Part shown: one piece after another, positions 41,101 to 49,249 of the stretch | Position numbering within the stretch: position 1 is the stretch's first letter | Layout of the letters: every line of letters starts with the position of its first letter | Source of the DNA: Flavobacterium granuli | GTDB taxonomy: Bacteria; Bacteroidota; Bacteroidia; Flavobacteriales; Flavobacteriaceae | Assembly (NCBI RefSeq): GCF_900129705.1 | Contig: NZ_FQWO01000010.1 | Span: forward strand, 92,127-156,126 | Length of the DNA: 64,000 nucleotides | Direction: 5' to 3' | Translations under genes and position numbers: made by a program | The notes under the pieces: model-generated | The model's database searches: none | What the model saw: only the letters and a program-made list of their open reading frames with translations | Told to the model about the DNA's origin: nothing

Positions 41101-41220
41101 GTGCAAGGTCAAAACCTACTCACTTTTACCCACTTCAGGGGTCCAGATCCAGAGAACCAATCCTTTAGCTCCTTACCCCCTTTACGTCAGTTTAGTGTAG
41201 GATTTCAATTAGGCTTCTAA
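38188..41220 (+). CDS. SusC/RagA-family TonB-dependent receptor
   Basis: A 1010-residue outer-membrane importer. A signal peptide (about 1-30, ending 'PALANK') is followed by a carboxypeptidase-D-like domain at about 43-110 ('ISGTITDGKAPLPGVTIAIK', 'SDFDGKYTLLA', 'VVSYIGYKT'). Then come the plug with the SusC signature ('NPLAAMQGRMAGVNIVQNTG', 'PLYIVDGVPF', 'IESIEVLKDADATAIYGSRG') and a ~750-residue barrel ending in 'LRQFSVGFQLGF'. SusC proteins import oligomers captured by SusD. The partner SusD gene starts 18 bases downstream, followed by a peptidase, which points to peptide rather than glycan uptake. Confidence 0.94.
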   Translation: MKNYSFYKAASALCYLIFIAFILSSSPALANKPLRPLLSERQQNQISGTITDGKAPLPGVTIAIKNRINYAVLSDFDGKYTLLAKANDTLVVSYIGYKTAIIPINYRKNIHIQLQEDITSLQEVRINAGYYSVNEKERTGSIVRITAKDIEKQPVNNPLAAMQGRMAGVNIVQNTGLPGGGFSIQIRGINSIRSEGNEPLYIVDGVPFASQSLADPTIAASAITGLANPLNNLNPADIESIEVLKDADATAIYGSRGANGVVLITTKKGRSGETRFSLDAFSSMGKISRSLDLMNTKQYLKMRAEAFANDGITSYPANAYDINGTWDPNRDVDWTKLLLGGTALVNNIQLAVSGGKDNTQYLVSGTYRRETTVFPGDSHYDKGAVHSSLNHSSSDQRFRIQFSTNYTSDSNSLPGRDLTYRVYSLAPNAPELYNDQGKLNWEGGTFNNPLAVLEGQYHTANTNLLANSLLSYQLVPGLQLKTSMGYNETTLSQTITSPLSIYNPFDTSTHQASLYIANGKGTSWILEPQMNYTKKFHRLDLDLLLGSTFQNQETTRLAQMGSGFTSDALINNMKAASTIAMINHEVVEFRYNAAFSRLNLKWDEKYILNLTGRRDGSSRFGDGNRFANFGAIGAAWIFSKESFFQNRQSLLSFGKIRSSYGISGSDQIGDYQYLDTYQVSPYLYNTVSGLAPSRLYNPDFGWETNKKLELGLELGFLQDQFFLSAAWFKNRSSNQLIGVPLPATTGFPSIQSNFDATVENTGLEVELRSAHLKKKNFSWTTSLNLTVPKNRLVAFPNLEASTYANSLVLGKSLSIRKVFHYTGIDPQTGAYTFKDYNDDGQITFEADRQLIADTSPKFYGGMGNQISFGNWNFDSHFQFVKQLGRNYLYTASLAGTFVNQAKEMLSHFPQDGSTAIAQQYSTGENSTLVEAYYNFRDSNAAFSDASFIRLKSVSLSYKIPNWSKKGSATVYVQGQNLLTFTHFRGPDPENQSFSSLPPLRQFSVGFQLGF

Positions 41221-41238
41221 CTTTTAAAAATAAAAAAA

Positions 41239-42618
41239 ATGAAAACTATACAATTTACATTATACGTCATCGCGACTCTTGCAATGCTTATTTGTTCTTC
41301 TTGTGAGGATTTTATTGCGGTAGATATACCTCAGTCACAGCTTACAAGCCCGATTGTCTTTGAAAGCACGGCAACAGCAGATGCTGCAATGGCTGATGTT
41401 TATGCACAGATTCGAGAGCAAGGCATGGTCAATGGCACTTTCTACGGACTATCCAATTTAATGGGAAACTATTCTGACGAAATGGAATATTATGGTTCCA
41501 GTATCGAAATCAAACAATTTACTAACCATAGCATAGTACCATCGAATAGTTCGATCCTAGCCTTATGGAATGCCACTTATTCACAAATTTACGCCTCAAA
41601 CCTCATACTTGAAGGATTGGAAAACAGCACAAAAATAGCTGATGAGGACAAAAATCATCTCAAAGGCGAAGCCTTGTTCCTAAGGGCTTTTCTCCATTTC
41701 TATCTGGTGAATCTTTTTGGCGAGGTGCCTTATGTCAGCAGTACCGATTACATCCTGAACAAGACTATCCCAAAATCATCCCAGCAACAACTATGGGAAC
41801 ATATTACAACTGAATTGCAGCAAGCAGAAGTACTTCTCTCTGAACATTATCCAACCACCGAAAGAATCCGAGCTAATAAATCTGTAGCCAATGCCATGCT
41901 GGCTCGCGTTTATCTGTATAAGGAAGATTGGACTAATGCCGCCCTAAAAGCAAGCGCCCTAATTGAAAATCCAAAATATGTTTGGGTCACTAATCCCGCA
42001 CTGGAATTCTTAAAGGAATCTACAGCTACGATCTGGGCGTTGCATCCGGGTTATCCCGGTGTGAACACCAAGGATGCCCGGTTCTTTGTATTCTCCAGCG
42101 GACCTCCAAGCAAACCCGAACTCTCCCCCGCCTTTGTTGCTTCTTTTGAGTCCGGAGATCTACGAAAGAACTTATGGGTACGAACCATTAGCAACAGTGT
42201 TGGCACCTGGTACTGCCCCTACAAGTACAAAAAAACCCTAGGCACAACAACATCGCAAGAATATACAATCCTCTTTCGCCTTGCTGAGCAATATTTAATC
42301 CGTGCAGAAGCAAGGGCACACTTAGGTGATATTGCTGGAGCACAGTCCGATTTGAATAAGATTCGAAATCGAGCGGGGTTGGCTAATACGACCGCCGATA
42401 CCCCTGAAAGTCTTTTGGAAGCCGTAGCTATGGAAAGGCGCAGTGAATTATTTACGGAGCAAGGGCATCGTTGGTTTGACCTCAAACGCACTAATACTGC
42501 CGAAGCAGTATTGCGTCCTATAAAATCGGGCTGGGAAAACACTCAGGTCCTATTGCCCATTCCACAGGCAGAATTGCTATTGAACAAGCAGCTGTTGCCG
42601 CAAAATCCCGGCTATTAA
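41239..42618 (+). CDS. SusD/RagB-family substrate-binding lipoprotein
   Basis: A 459-residue lipoprotein; lipobox Cys22 in 'LAMLICSSCEDF'-like context. The SusD fold is shown by 'ALFLRAFLHFYLVNLFGEVP' (residues ~148-167), 'ANAMLARVYLYKEDWTNAAL' and the C-terminal 'ERRSELFTEQGHRWFDLKRT', followed by 'LLPIPQAELLLN'. These are the TPR-like helices and the closing motif of the family. It sits on the surface as a lid over the SusC barrel. Gene order susC-susD and the single-base gap to the peptidase gene show one operon. Confidence 0.93.
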   Translation: MKTIQFTLYVIATLAMLICSSCEDFIAVDIPQSQLTSPIVFESTATADAAMADVYAQIREQGMVNGTFYGLSNLMGNYSDEMEYYGSSIEIKQFTNHSIVPSNSSILALWNATYSQIYASNLILEGLENSTKIADEDKNHLKGEALFLRAFLHFYLVNLFGEVPYVSSTDYILNKTIPKSSQQQLWEHITTELQQAEVLLSEHYPTTERIRANKSVANAMLARVYLYKEDWTNAALKASALIENPKYVWVTNPALEFLKESTATIWALHPGYPGVNTKDARFFVFSSGPPSKPELSPAFVASFESGDLRKNLWVRTISNSVGTWYCPYKYKKTLGTTTSQEYTILFRLAEQYLIRAEARAHLGDIAGAQSDLNKIRNRAGLANTTADTPESLLEAVAMERRSELFTEQGHRWFDLKRTNTAEAVLRPIKSGWENTQVLLPIPQAELLLNKQLLPQNPGY

Positions 42619-42619
42619 A

Positions 42620-45220
42620 ATGAAAATAATACTTTATAACATACTGCTAACACTGCTATTTTCCCCGACATTAGTCTTGGGGCAAGCTAATAAACGTGCT
42701 GTAAGGCTGGCAGATTATAAAAAATGGAATCTGTTATATGCCGAAGAGTTATCAGCTGACGGTCTATGGGTCAGCTATAAATTACGATACGATTATGGTG
42801 CGGATAGTCTCTTTGTGCAGAATACCCATTCCGGAAAAAGGCTGGCTTTTCCTTCTGCTACTAATGCCATTTTTAGCGATGATGGCAAGTGGTTTAGCTG
42901 TACCGATAATGAAAATACATTATCAGTACTCGAATTGAAAACGGAACAACTGAAAACCTATGCAAAAGTGATTCGCCATGAGTTCCATAGCCCGATGAAG
43001 TATTGGGTAGTCCTTAGTAATCTTGGTGAATCTACCGAACTTATCATTCAACAATACGGAAAGAACCAAGTAAGGCGGGTTTTAGATGTGAAGGACTTTA
43101 GTATAGCAAAAGATGGAACAATAGCCATTATCAGGTCACATGATGTAGCCATTATGAAGCCTGCTAAAAATTTTACACTGCAGACAATAGCTACCGATGT
43201 CGATGCAACTTTCAAAAAATTACAATGGAGTAAAAGTGGTCATGCCTTGACATTCTTTGAGGAGTTATCTGATGATGGAATCAAACCCCAAAACCACAAA
43301 ATCTATTGGTATACTACAAAGGATTCCAAGCTTAGGTTATTGGAATCATCTGCTATTGACTCGTTACAACCGCAACGGATTGTACTGAGAAAAGGGGCTC
43401 CGGCAGCGACATTTTCTGGCGATGAGAACAGCCTCTTTTTTGCAGTAGCCTCTGAAGCTGTCCCGATTGAAGAAGAAAAGTATCAAATTTGGGATTCCGC
43501 TACAGCCTACGAATACGCGCTAAACAAATACCATTCTACTATGGAAAGCCGACCTAAATTATGGGTATGGACAGTGGACTCAGCTCAGTTACAGCAGGTG
43601 TCAACCCTAGAAAACCCCGGTGTTTTATTGGATGCTACTAAGCAATATGCCCTTATTTTTAATCCGATGCTGTACGAACCGCAATATGAGCATTATCCTC
43701 CAGCAGATTTTTACATTAGGGATTGGGCTTCATCTGAGCAGCATCTTCTCTTAAAAAATTGTTCTACGGCAATAGGTATGATGGGGGGATCACCTGATGG
43801 ACGTTACATTCATTACTTCAAAGAGGGGGATTGGTGGATATACGACAATACAAAACGAAGCCATTTGAATCTAACAAAGGGTTTGGGGTTGCAATTAACA
43901 GACAGCAGTGATCAGTATCCGGGTTTGGTAGTCCCAGTTGGTTGTCCCGGTTGGTCCATCGACGGGAAGACTATAATTTTTTATGATGATTATGACATTT
44001 GGTTGTTTTCAGCCGATGGAAAAACGAGAACGAGAATTACCGATGGGAGAAAAGATAAGATTAGATACCGAATATATAAAGATCTCTACAATAGAAATAT
44101 AAAACAAACTAAGGATGATCTCCCGTCTTCAAGTTATGATTTCTCAAAAGGACTGGTATTGGAAGCCTTGGGTAAGGATATGGAAAGCGGCTACTTTAAG
44201 TGGTTGCCTACTGCAGAACTCAAAAAAATAGTATACGAGAAAACCGGCAATAGCCGATTGAGAAAAGCAAGGAATAGAGAAACTTATCTCTTTATAGAAG
44301 AGTCCGCTTCCTTGCCACCAAGACTGATGATCAAAGAAAGTAAGGTTCTGCAATCTAAGCTAGTGTTTCAATCGAACAACCACGCAAAACAATACCTGTG
44401 GGGTACTGCCGAATTGATTGACTATAAAAACAGTGCTAATCAGAAACTAAGAGGGATTTTGTACAAACCTTCAAATTATATTCAAGGTCAAAAATACCCT
44501 ATGGTTGTACTGGTGTATGAAAAAATAACTCCTAAGTTTAATGACTATATTAGGCCTACAGAATATAGTCCGATGGGATTTACCCCTCCCCACTATTTCC
44601 TTGATGGCTATCTGGTATTGATGCCTGATATCCGTTACACCATAGGCTCGCCCGGTAAATCGGCTGCCGATTGCATTGAATCGGCAATAGCTGAGGTGAA
44701 AAAACGCCAAATGGTATTGGAAGACCGTATTGGTATTATTGGTCATTCGTATGGGGGTTATGAGGCTGCCTTTGTAATCTCTCAAAGCAGTACATTTGCT
44801 GCTGCTGTTTCAGGTTCGGGCATTATGAATCTCACGGCAAGCTATTTTACATATGAGCCGGAGAATATCCGATCCAATGCTTGGCGATTTGAATCCCAGC
44901 AAGGACGCATGGCTTGTACCCCATTTGACAATTGGGAATCCTACCAAGAGAACTCACCAATCAGATATGCCAATCAGATAACAACACCCTTGTTCAGTTG
45001 GGCAGGAAAGAAAGACTATAATGTGCTTTGGAAGCAGAGTGCCGAGCTGCATATGGCCTTACGAAGGTTAGGAAAAAAGAATGTGTTTCTTGTCTATGAA
45101 AATGAATCGCATACGATTCGTACCCCAGAACTGCAAAAAGATCTTACCAACAAAACAAAAAATTGGTTTGACTATTATCTCAAAGAACGGAAGGATTCAA
45201 TCCTCATTGGAATGCATTAG
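42620..45220 (+). CDS. S9-family (prolyl oligopeptidase-type) serine peptidase
   Basis: An 866-residue exported peptidase with a signal peptide (about 1-21, 'LLTLLFSPTLVLGQ'), a beta-propeller-like N-terminal part and an alpha/beta hydrolase domain at about 600-866. The catalytic triad is visible: Ser710 in 'IGIIGHSYGGYEA', Asp799 in 'AGKKDYN' and His831 in 'YENESHTIR'. S9 enzymes cut short peptides. Placement directly after SusC/SusD (start 1 base after the susD stop) suggests that peptides captured at the surface are degraded after import. The 3' end carries a 66-bp tandem duplication (see repeat). Confidence 0.93.
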   Translation: MKIILYNILLTLLFSPTLVLGQANKRAVRLADYKKWNLLYAEELSADGLWVSYKLRYDYGADSLFVQNTHSGKRLAFPSATNAIFSDDGKWFSCTDNENTLSVLELKTEQLKTYAKVIRHEFHSPMKYWVVLSNLGESTELIIQQYGKNQVRRVLDVKDFSIAKDGTIAIIRSHDVAIMKPAKNFTLQTIATDVDATFKKLQWSKSGHALTFFEELSDDGIKPQNHKIYWYTTKDSKLRLLESSAIDSLQPQRIVLRKGAPAATFSGDENSLFFAVASEAVPIEEEKYQIWDSATAYEYALNKYHSTMESRPKLWVWTVDSAQLQQVSTLENPGVLLDATKQYALIFNPMLYEPQYEHYPPADFYIRDWASSEQHLLLKNCSTAIGMMGGSPDGRYIHYFKEGDWWIYDNTKRSHLNLTKGLGLQLTDSSDQYPGLVVPVGCPGWSIDGKTIIFYDDYDIWLFSADGKTRTRITDGRKDKIRYRIYKDLYNRNIKQTKDDLPSSSYDFSKGLVLEALGKDMESGYFKWLPTAELKKIVYEKTGNSRLRKARNRETYLFIEESASLPPRLMIKESKVLQSKLVFQSNNHAKQYLWGTAELIDYKNSANQKLRGILYKPSNYIQGQKYPMVVLVYEKITPKFNDYIRPTEYSPMGFTPPHYFLDGYLVLMPDIRYTIGSPGKSAADCIESAIAEVKKRQMVLEDRIGIIGHSYGGYEAAFVISQSSTFAAAVSGSGIMNLTASYFTYEPENIRSNAWRFESQQGRMACTPFDNWESYQENSPIRYANQITTPLFSWAGKKDYNVLWKQSAELHMALRRLGKKNVFLVYENESHTIRTPELQKDLTNKTKNWFDYYLKERKDSILIGMH

Positions 45221-45316
45221 TTAAAAGAAACAATGCCGGAATCTTTCTATGAACGGAAGGATTCAATCCTCATTGGAATGCATTAGTTAAAAGAAACAAT
45301 GCCGGAATCTTTCTAT
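45185..45316 (+). repeat. Exact tandem duplication, 2 x 66 bp
   Basis: 45185-45250 and 45251-45316 are identical. The unit covers the last 12 codons of the peptidase gene (including stop) and the left half of the terminator stem. The second copy lies outside the coding frame; because the original stop is in the first copy, the protein end is unchanged. Confidence 0.93.
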
Positions 45317-45330
45317 GATTTCCGGCATTG
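45297..45330. terminator. Bidirectional terminator between peptidase and DUF6520 genes
   Basis: CAATGCCGGAA (45297-45307) pairs perfectly with TTCCGGCATTG (45320-45330); CCTTTTTG follows on the plus strand and an A/T-rich stretch on the other side, so it can serve both convergent genes. Confidence 0.8.
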
Positions 45331-45354
45331 CCTTTTTGATTGCTGTTGTTGAGC

Positions 45355-45621
45355 TTACTTTCTATATAATTCAACGTTACAATCCGTTTGACTCAAATTC
45401 ATGTCAAACAATTGCGGCCCATTAATTCCATTGGTACAGACTGGCGTGCCGCTTATAGTCGTACATTGGGTAGATGTAGGTTCGCAATCATTGTTTGGAT
45501 CTAAACCAGTTACATCTACAAGAGATGTTTTCTGGGGCGCAGTACTGAAAGCGAAGGCTGCTAACACAGCGAAAGCCACTGCCGAAAAAGAAAGTACGGG
45601 TTTTAAAATTCTCGTTTTCAT
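45355..45621 (-). CDS. DUF6520 family small exported protein
   Basis: An 88-residue protein with the standard opening 'MKTRILKPVLSFSAVAFAVL' and a signal segment to about residue 28. The mature ~60 residues contain 'NDCEPTSTQCTTISG' and 'TDCNVELYRK', in all four cysteines that could form two disulfides. This start and cysteine layout are typical of DUF6520, a Bacteroidota family of unknown function often seen next to redox membrane proteins, as here (MauE/DoxX protein 75 bases upstream). Periplasmic or secreted location is likely. Convergent with the S9 gene. Confidence 0.82.
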   Translation of the reverse strand: MKTRILKPVLSFSAVAFAVLAAFAFSTAPQKTSLVDVTGLDPNNDCEPTSTQCTTISGTPVCTNGINGPQLFDMNLSQTDCNVELYRK

Positions 45622-45696
45622 AATATAAAATTTAATAGTTAATGATCTACTCTTTTACAGGTTTTCGATCTTCCCCTGATACAGCGCTGTATATTA

Positions 45697-47226
45697 TTAT
45701 TTAAGATTGTTCTGCTCCTTTTCCCAAGGTTTGTAATCGACAGTATTTAGTTTTTCAACGGTCAAATACTTTCCATAAAGTGCTATTAATAGCATATTGT
45801 TCACCATAAATTCCCTCATTTTTTGACCATCTCTTTTATAGATATAGAAACTGAAAGCATATCGGTTTTTGGTCCACTCATACACATCTATAATCGAGGC
45901 CTTTTGCCAGAGTTCTTCCGGTTCATATTGCCCCATTAATCCCGCATCGACAAATAGATAGTTCCCATAGGTAGCGGTATTCTTGTTGACAAGCAAAGGT
46001 GGACTGGCTAGAGTACTAATCCCTTTAGATTTAATTTTCGCAATTTTTAATTGAGCTTTTGTAATCGTGTCAATGGTGTGTCCCACATTACGTCTCTTTA
46101 GCGAGGGATCTATCTTCAAATAACTATTGCGATAATAGTAAGTGTACAATAGGGTGTCCAACTGTTTGTTGTACAGTAGCATTCCATCCGTATCAAAAAC
46201 ACCATCTATTTGTTTCTCTAGGAGATGATGATTTAGATTTAATGTATGCTGATTGGCTAAATCGATTATTCCAATCACTCGCTCTTTGCTTTTACTTCCA
46301 ATTGTCCTTATAGCTGCCTTATCGGAAGAGATTGGTTCAAAAACGGAAAAATAAGCATTCTTATAAAGTCTCAGTTTTGCTTTCCAATTAGAAATGCTGC
46401 CACTATAAACACAGGGCACCGTCCCATCTATAAAATAGAAATTTGGAGATACAACTTTTAACCTTGGTGAACTAAAAGGAAAATTGTTTTTAGGAAGATC
46501 AATCCTGAATTGTCGGCTTGATTGCAAGGCGGTATCTATTACTGTAACCACTAGTGGCGCTGTCCGATTTCCCAGATAGATATGCCCTTGATCATATCCC
46601 GCAAGATAGTAAGAATCATAAGGAAGCTCTTTACTGTATTTAAATATTGTGGGATGCTTCGGAAACCTCCTGATAAAATTATTACGATGATGAATAATAT
46701 CTTCCGAGCATAGAAAAAGTGCAATCATAACAATTATACTACTTACAAATACAACTGGTATTCTAGTAAACAGATGCTGGCGTTTTCTTGCATTCGTATC
46801 TGTTTTTTGGGTGATAAACAGTAGAATAGCTATAAAGGCTAAAGCAATAAAAATTATATTAAAAATCAAATGTTCTGTCCAACCTAACTTTTCAAGAACT
46901 CCGCCACAAGAGCAAGGAACAAAAGAGCTAAAATTTAAAATAATAACTATATAGGTGGTAAACATTGTCATTATCGCAAAAGCGGCATACAAGCCTAGTA
47001 AACGGAATCTTGAAAAAATAAGCAGTACTGAAATCAAAAGCTCTACAATAGGTACTCCCCAGGAGACCCAACCAGCAAAAGCGCTCAACAAGGGCGACTG
47101 TCCTAGTTGAACCTGAAAGTTCTCAAAATCAAACAGCTTACTAACTGCAGCATATACAAACAATAGAATGTACAGCAAACAAATAGCTTCGATAATTATT
47201 CCCTTAATATTTGTTTTTACTTTCAT
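45697..47226 (-). CDS. MauE/DoxX-type redox-associated membrane protein with a C-terminal extracytoplasmic domain
   Basis: A 509-residue protein from 47226 ('MKVKTNIKGIIIEAICLLYI'). The first ~150 residues form four membrane helices with the MauE-like layout ('LFVYAAVSKLFDFENFQVQL', 'WGVPIVELLISVLLIFSRFR', 'CSCGG' between helices 3 and 4). The rest (~350 residues) is a beta-rich domain with propeller-like repetition ('YLAGYDQGHIYLGNR', 'PKNNFPFSSPRLKVVS'). MauE proteins help form disulfides in exported proteins; the Cys-rich DUF6520 gene just downstream is a natural substrate. An ATG at 47253 would add nine residues. Confidence 0.83.
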   Translation of the reverse strand: MKVKTNIKGIIIEAICLLYILLFVYAAVSKLFDFENFQVQLGQSPLLSAFAGWVSWGVPIVELLISVLLIFSRFRLLGLYAAFAIMTMFTTYIVIILNFSSFVPCSCGGVLEKLGWTEHLIFNIIFIALAFIAILLFITQKTDTNARKRQHLFTRIPVVFVSSIIVMIALFLCSEDIIHHRNNFIRRFPKHPTIFKYSKELPYDSYYLAGYDQGHIYLGNRTAPLVVTVIDTALQSSRQFRIDLPKNNFPFSSPRLKVVSPNFYFIDGTVPCVYSGSISNWKAKLRLYKNAYFSVFEPISSDKAAIRTIGSKSKERVIGIIDLANQHTLNLNHHLLEKQIDGVFDTDGMLLYNKQLDTLLYTYYYRNSYLKIDPSLKRRNVGHTIDTITKAQLKIAKIKSKGISTLASPPLLVNKNTATYGNYLFVDAGLMGQYEPEELWQKASIIDVYEWTKNRYAFSFYIYKRDGQKMREFMVNNMLLIALYGKYLTVEKLNTVDYKPWEKEQNNLK

Positions 47227-47245
47227 GTCATCCGCAATTTTAGTA

Positions 47246-47386
47246 TCAAACAATAAACGCTATTATAATTGCTGCTAAAGCAATCCTTCTGAGATGAAGC
47301 CCTATGCCAGCATACTGACTTTTATCATTAGATACATTCAACTCTTTTTCCAGATAAATCTTTATAAAATCAATTTTTAGTTGCAT
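47246..47386 (-). CDS. 46-residue peptide with a C-terminal membrane helix
   Basis: The frame reads 'MQLKIDFIKIYLEKELNVSN' and ends with the hydrophobic 'RRIALAAIIIAFIV'. It ends 19 bases before the start of the MauE-like gene on the same strand. Such short tail-anchored peptides are easily produced by chance in AT-rich DNA, so this is tentative; its position at the head of the MauE/DUF6520 unit is the main support. Confidence 0.35.
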   Translation of the reverse strand: MQLKIDFIKIYLEKELNVSNDKSQYAGIGLHLRRIALAAIIIAFIV

Positions 47387-47510
47387 TTCATCCACAACAA
47401 ACTAATGACTAACAACTTATAAACTGAACAGCATCACAAAATTATTGTTATTAAACCAATAACTGTATTTCAAAATCCAGCCAAAAGTTTTGAAAAATCT
47501 GCTTTTTAAT

Positions 47511-47543
47511 AAAAAACGCCATTTTGTTTTATCAAAATGGCGT
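47511..47543 (-). terminator. Terminator of the 97-residue gene
   Basis: ACGCCATTTTG (47516-47526) and CAAAATGGCGT (47533-47543) form a perfect 11-bp stem; on the minus strand it is followed by six T. Confidence 0.8.
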
Positions 47544-47615
47544 TCTCAGTTGAATTTTAAAAAAAATTATAGAGGAAGTGAAATATACTCCTCACAGGCA
47601 GCCGATTAAACCAAA

Positions 47616-47909
47616 TTACTTTCCTTCTCTAGTTAATGTCCCCAGTTTTTCATTCAATTCTACTAGCCCTGCTTTTAACAGACAATCCCCTGCCAAGGCT
47701 TTCAAGTCTTGAAGGTTTTCCTCAGACATGCTCCCTAAAAAATGAAGCTCCTCCTTTTCTTCTTTTGAAGATAAGCCGCGCCTGATTACCTGATTTAATA
47801 ACAATACGTTTTTTCGGGAGATTTTTAAATCAATCTTCACCAACTCATTCATTCCTGGTGTACTCAAAATAGTATCGTACACTCTTGCTACATCATTTGT
47901 TGTAATCAT
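47616..47909 (-). CDS. Conserved hypothetical protein of the mobile element
   Basis: A 97-residue soluble helical protein ('MITTNDVARVYDTILSTPGM', 'VKIDLKISRKNVLLLNQVIR', 'ENLQDLKALAGDCLLKAGLV'). The sequence resembles small proteins I recall from Bacteroidota conjugative elements close to mobilisation genes; no function is known. It has its own strong terminator 73 bases downstream and is divergent from the primase-like gene. Confidence 0.6.
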   Translation of the reverse strand: MITTNDVARVYDTILSTPGMNELVKIDLKISRKNVLLLNQVIRRGLSSKEEKEELHFLGSMSEENLQDLKALAGDCLLKAGLVELNEKLGTLTREGK

Positions 47910-48057
47910 AATTCAAATCATTTAAGTTAGTACTCTTTCTCCATACAAAAATAGACAGCCTATCTGAATTCTTCCCAATCAAAATATGTAGAGGATTGGA
48001 CAGTCTCTTTAGCTTCTATAATTTAGTAATGTAAACCTGAATTATGAACCTGATAAA

Positions 48058-48966
48058 ATGACTTTTATGAATTTCAGCAACCACAACATGACCATTGCAC
48101 AAGCTAAAACACTGGATCTAATTAATTATTTAGCTGTTTTAGGTTTTAAACCCTCAAAAATTAAGGGATCGGATTTCTGGTTTCTCTCTCCTTTAAGAGT
48201 GGAGAAAACACCTTCTTTCAAAGTCAATCAAAAGCTAAACTGCTGGTACGATCACGGGATAGGAAAGGGCGGAAACTTAATCGCTTTTGGGCTACTCTAT
48301 TACAACTGTTCCATTAGTGAACTGCTGCAAAATTTAAGTCATACTTTTTCTCTTCAAAAACCAATAACCCAACATGCAAATGAAGATCCAAAAAGGACGT
48401 ATAAGATCCAAATTTTGAAAGAGGAGCCACTAGCTTCTCCATCCCTTTTGCGCTACCTCGAACAGAGACGAATTCCAATCAAAATAGCCCAGCAATTTTG
48501 TGTTGAAATTAGATATGCGTTAAATAAAAATACCTACTATGGTATTGGATTTAAAAATGATCTTGGAGGTTTCGAAATTAGAAATCCTTACTTCAAAACA
48601 AGCAGTTCCCCTAAGGGCATAACCTCCTTTGACAATTGCAGTAATGAGGTGGTTGTATTTGAAGGTTTTATAGACTTTCTATCTTTTAAAGCCACAACCA
48701 AAAACCTTCCTGAAAATAGTCAGGATTTTGTTGTTTTAAATTCTGTTTCTTTTTTCGAAAGAGCACGTCCTTTTATGGAAAACCATCAATCCATTCGGCT
48801 TTTTCTAGATCGGGATGAAACGGGGCAAAATTATACCAGCCGTGCACTTTCTCTGAGTACTAAATACACTGATGAAAGTAAACTCTATGAACATTATAAG
48901 GATTTAAATGATTGGAGTATGAACTGCGGAAAGTCGGCAAAAAGGCATTTGGGAAGAAAATTATAA
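48058..48966 (+). CDS. CHC2/Toprim primase-like protein
   Basis: A 302-residue protein. The N-terminal ~90 residues resemble the zinc-finger-like DnaG/CHC2 domain ('FWFLSPLRVEKTPSFKVNQK', 'LNCWYDHGIGKGGNLIAFGL'), although the classical Cys ligands are mostly absent. The C-terminal half holds the Toprim motifs 'VVVFEGFIDFLSF' (Glu) and 'IRLFLDRDETGQ' (Asp-x-Asp). These small primases are standard in Bacteroidota conjugative elements and probably prime the complementary strand after transfer. Alternative starts lie at 48067 and 48088. It is the first gene of the plus-strand mobilisation block. Confidence 0.83.
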   Translation: MTFMNFSNHNMTIAQAKTLDLINYLAVLGFKPSKIKGSDFWFLSPLRVEKTPSFKVNQKLNCWYDHGIGKGGNLIAFGLLYYNCSISELLQNLSHTFSLQKPITQHANEDPKRTYKIQILKEEPLASPSLLRYLEQRRIPIKIAQQFCVEIRYALNKNTYYGIGFKNDLGGFEIRNPYFKTSSSPKGITSFDNCSNEVVVFEGFIDFLSFKATTKNLPENSQDFVVLNSVSFFERARPFMENHQSIRLFLDRDETGQNYTSRALSLSTKYTDESKLYEHYKDLNDWSMNCGKSAKRHLGRKL

Positions 48967-49082
48967 TGGTCATTCTTTGTTCCAAGGCTAAAAGTAATTC
49001 CAATGTTTTTTTTACTTCTGAACAGTTGAAGCTGCTGCAAAACATTAAAAATGGCTAAAAGATTGCCACGTTCCTGCAATCG

Positions 49083-49146
49083 GCAAGATGTCCGGTTGTA
49101 TCACAACCGATATCTTGCTGCCCATTCACTCGGGACTCGTGGGCAG
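49083..49146. other. Putative origin of transfer (oriT)
   Basis: Two adjacent inverted repeats lie ~100 bases upstream of the mobilisation genes. The first (49083-49118) pairs GCAAGATGTCCGGTTGT with ACAACCGATATCTTGC around ATC. The second (49118-49146) pairs CTGCCCA with TGGGCAG. Structured, GC-richer DNA directly before a MobC/relaxase pair is the usual setting of an oriT; the nick site cannot be located from sequence alone. Confidence 0.55.
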
Positions 49147-49249
49147 TGAAACTGAAAGGACAAAAGAGTTTGTAAATATGAAATGAAGCATAGCGAATTC
49201 ATAAATACCGATAAAAGGCAATTTGAAGTAATGAGTAAAAGGAGAACTA

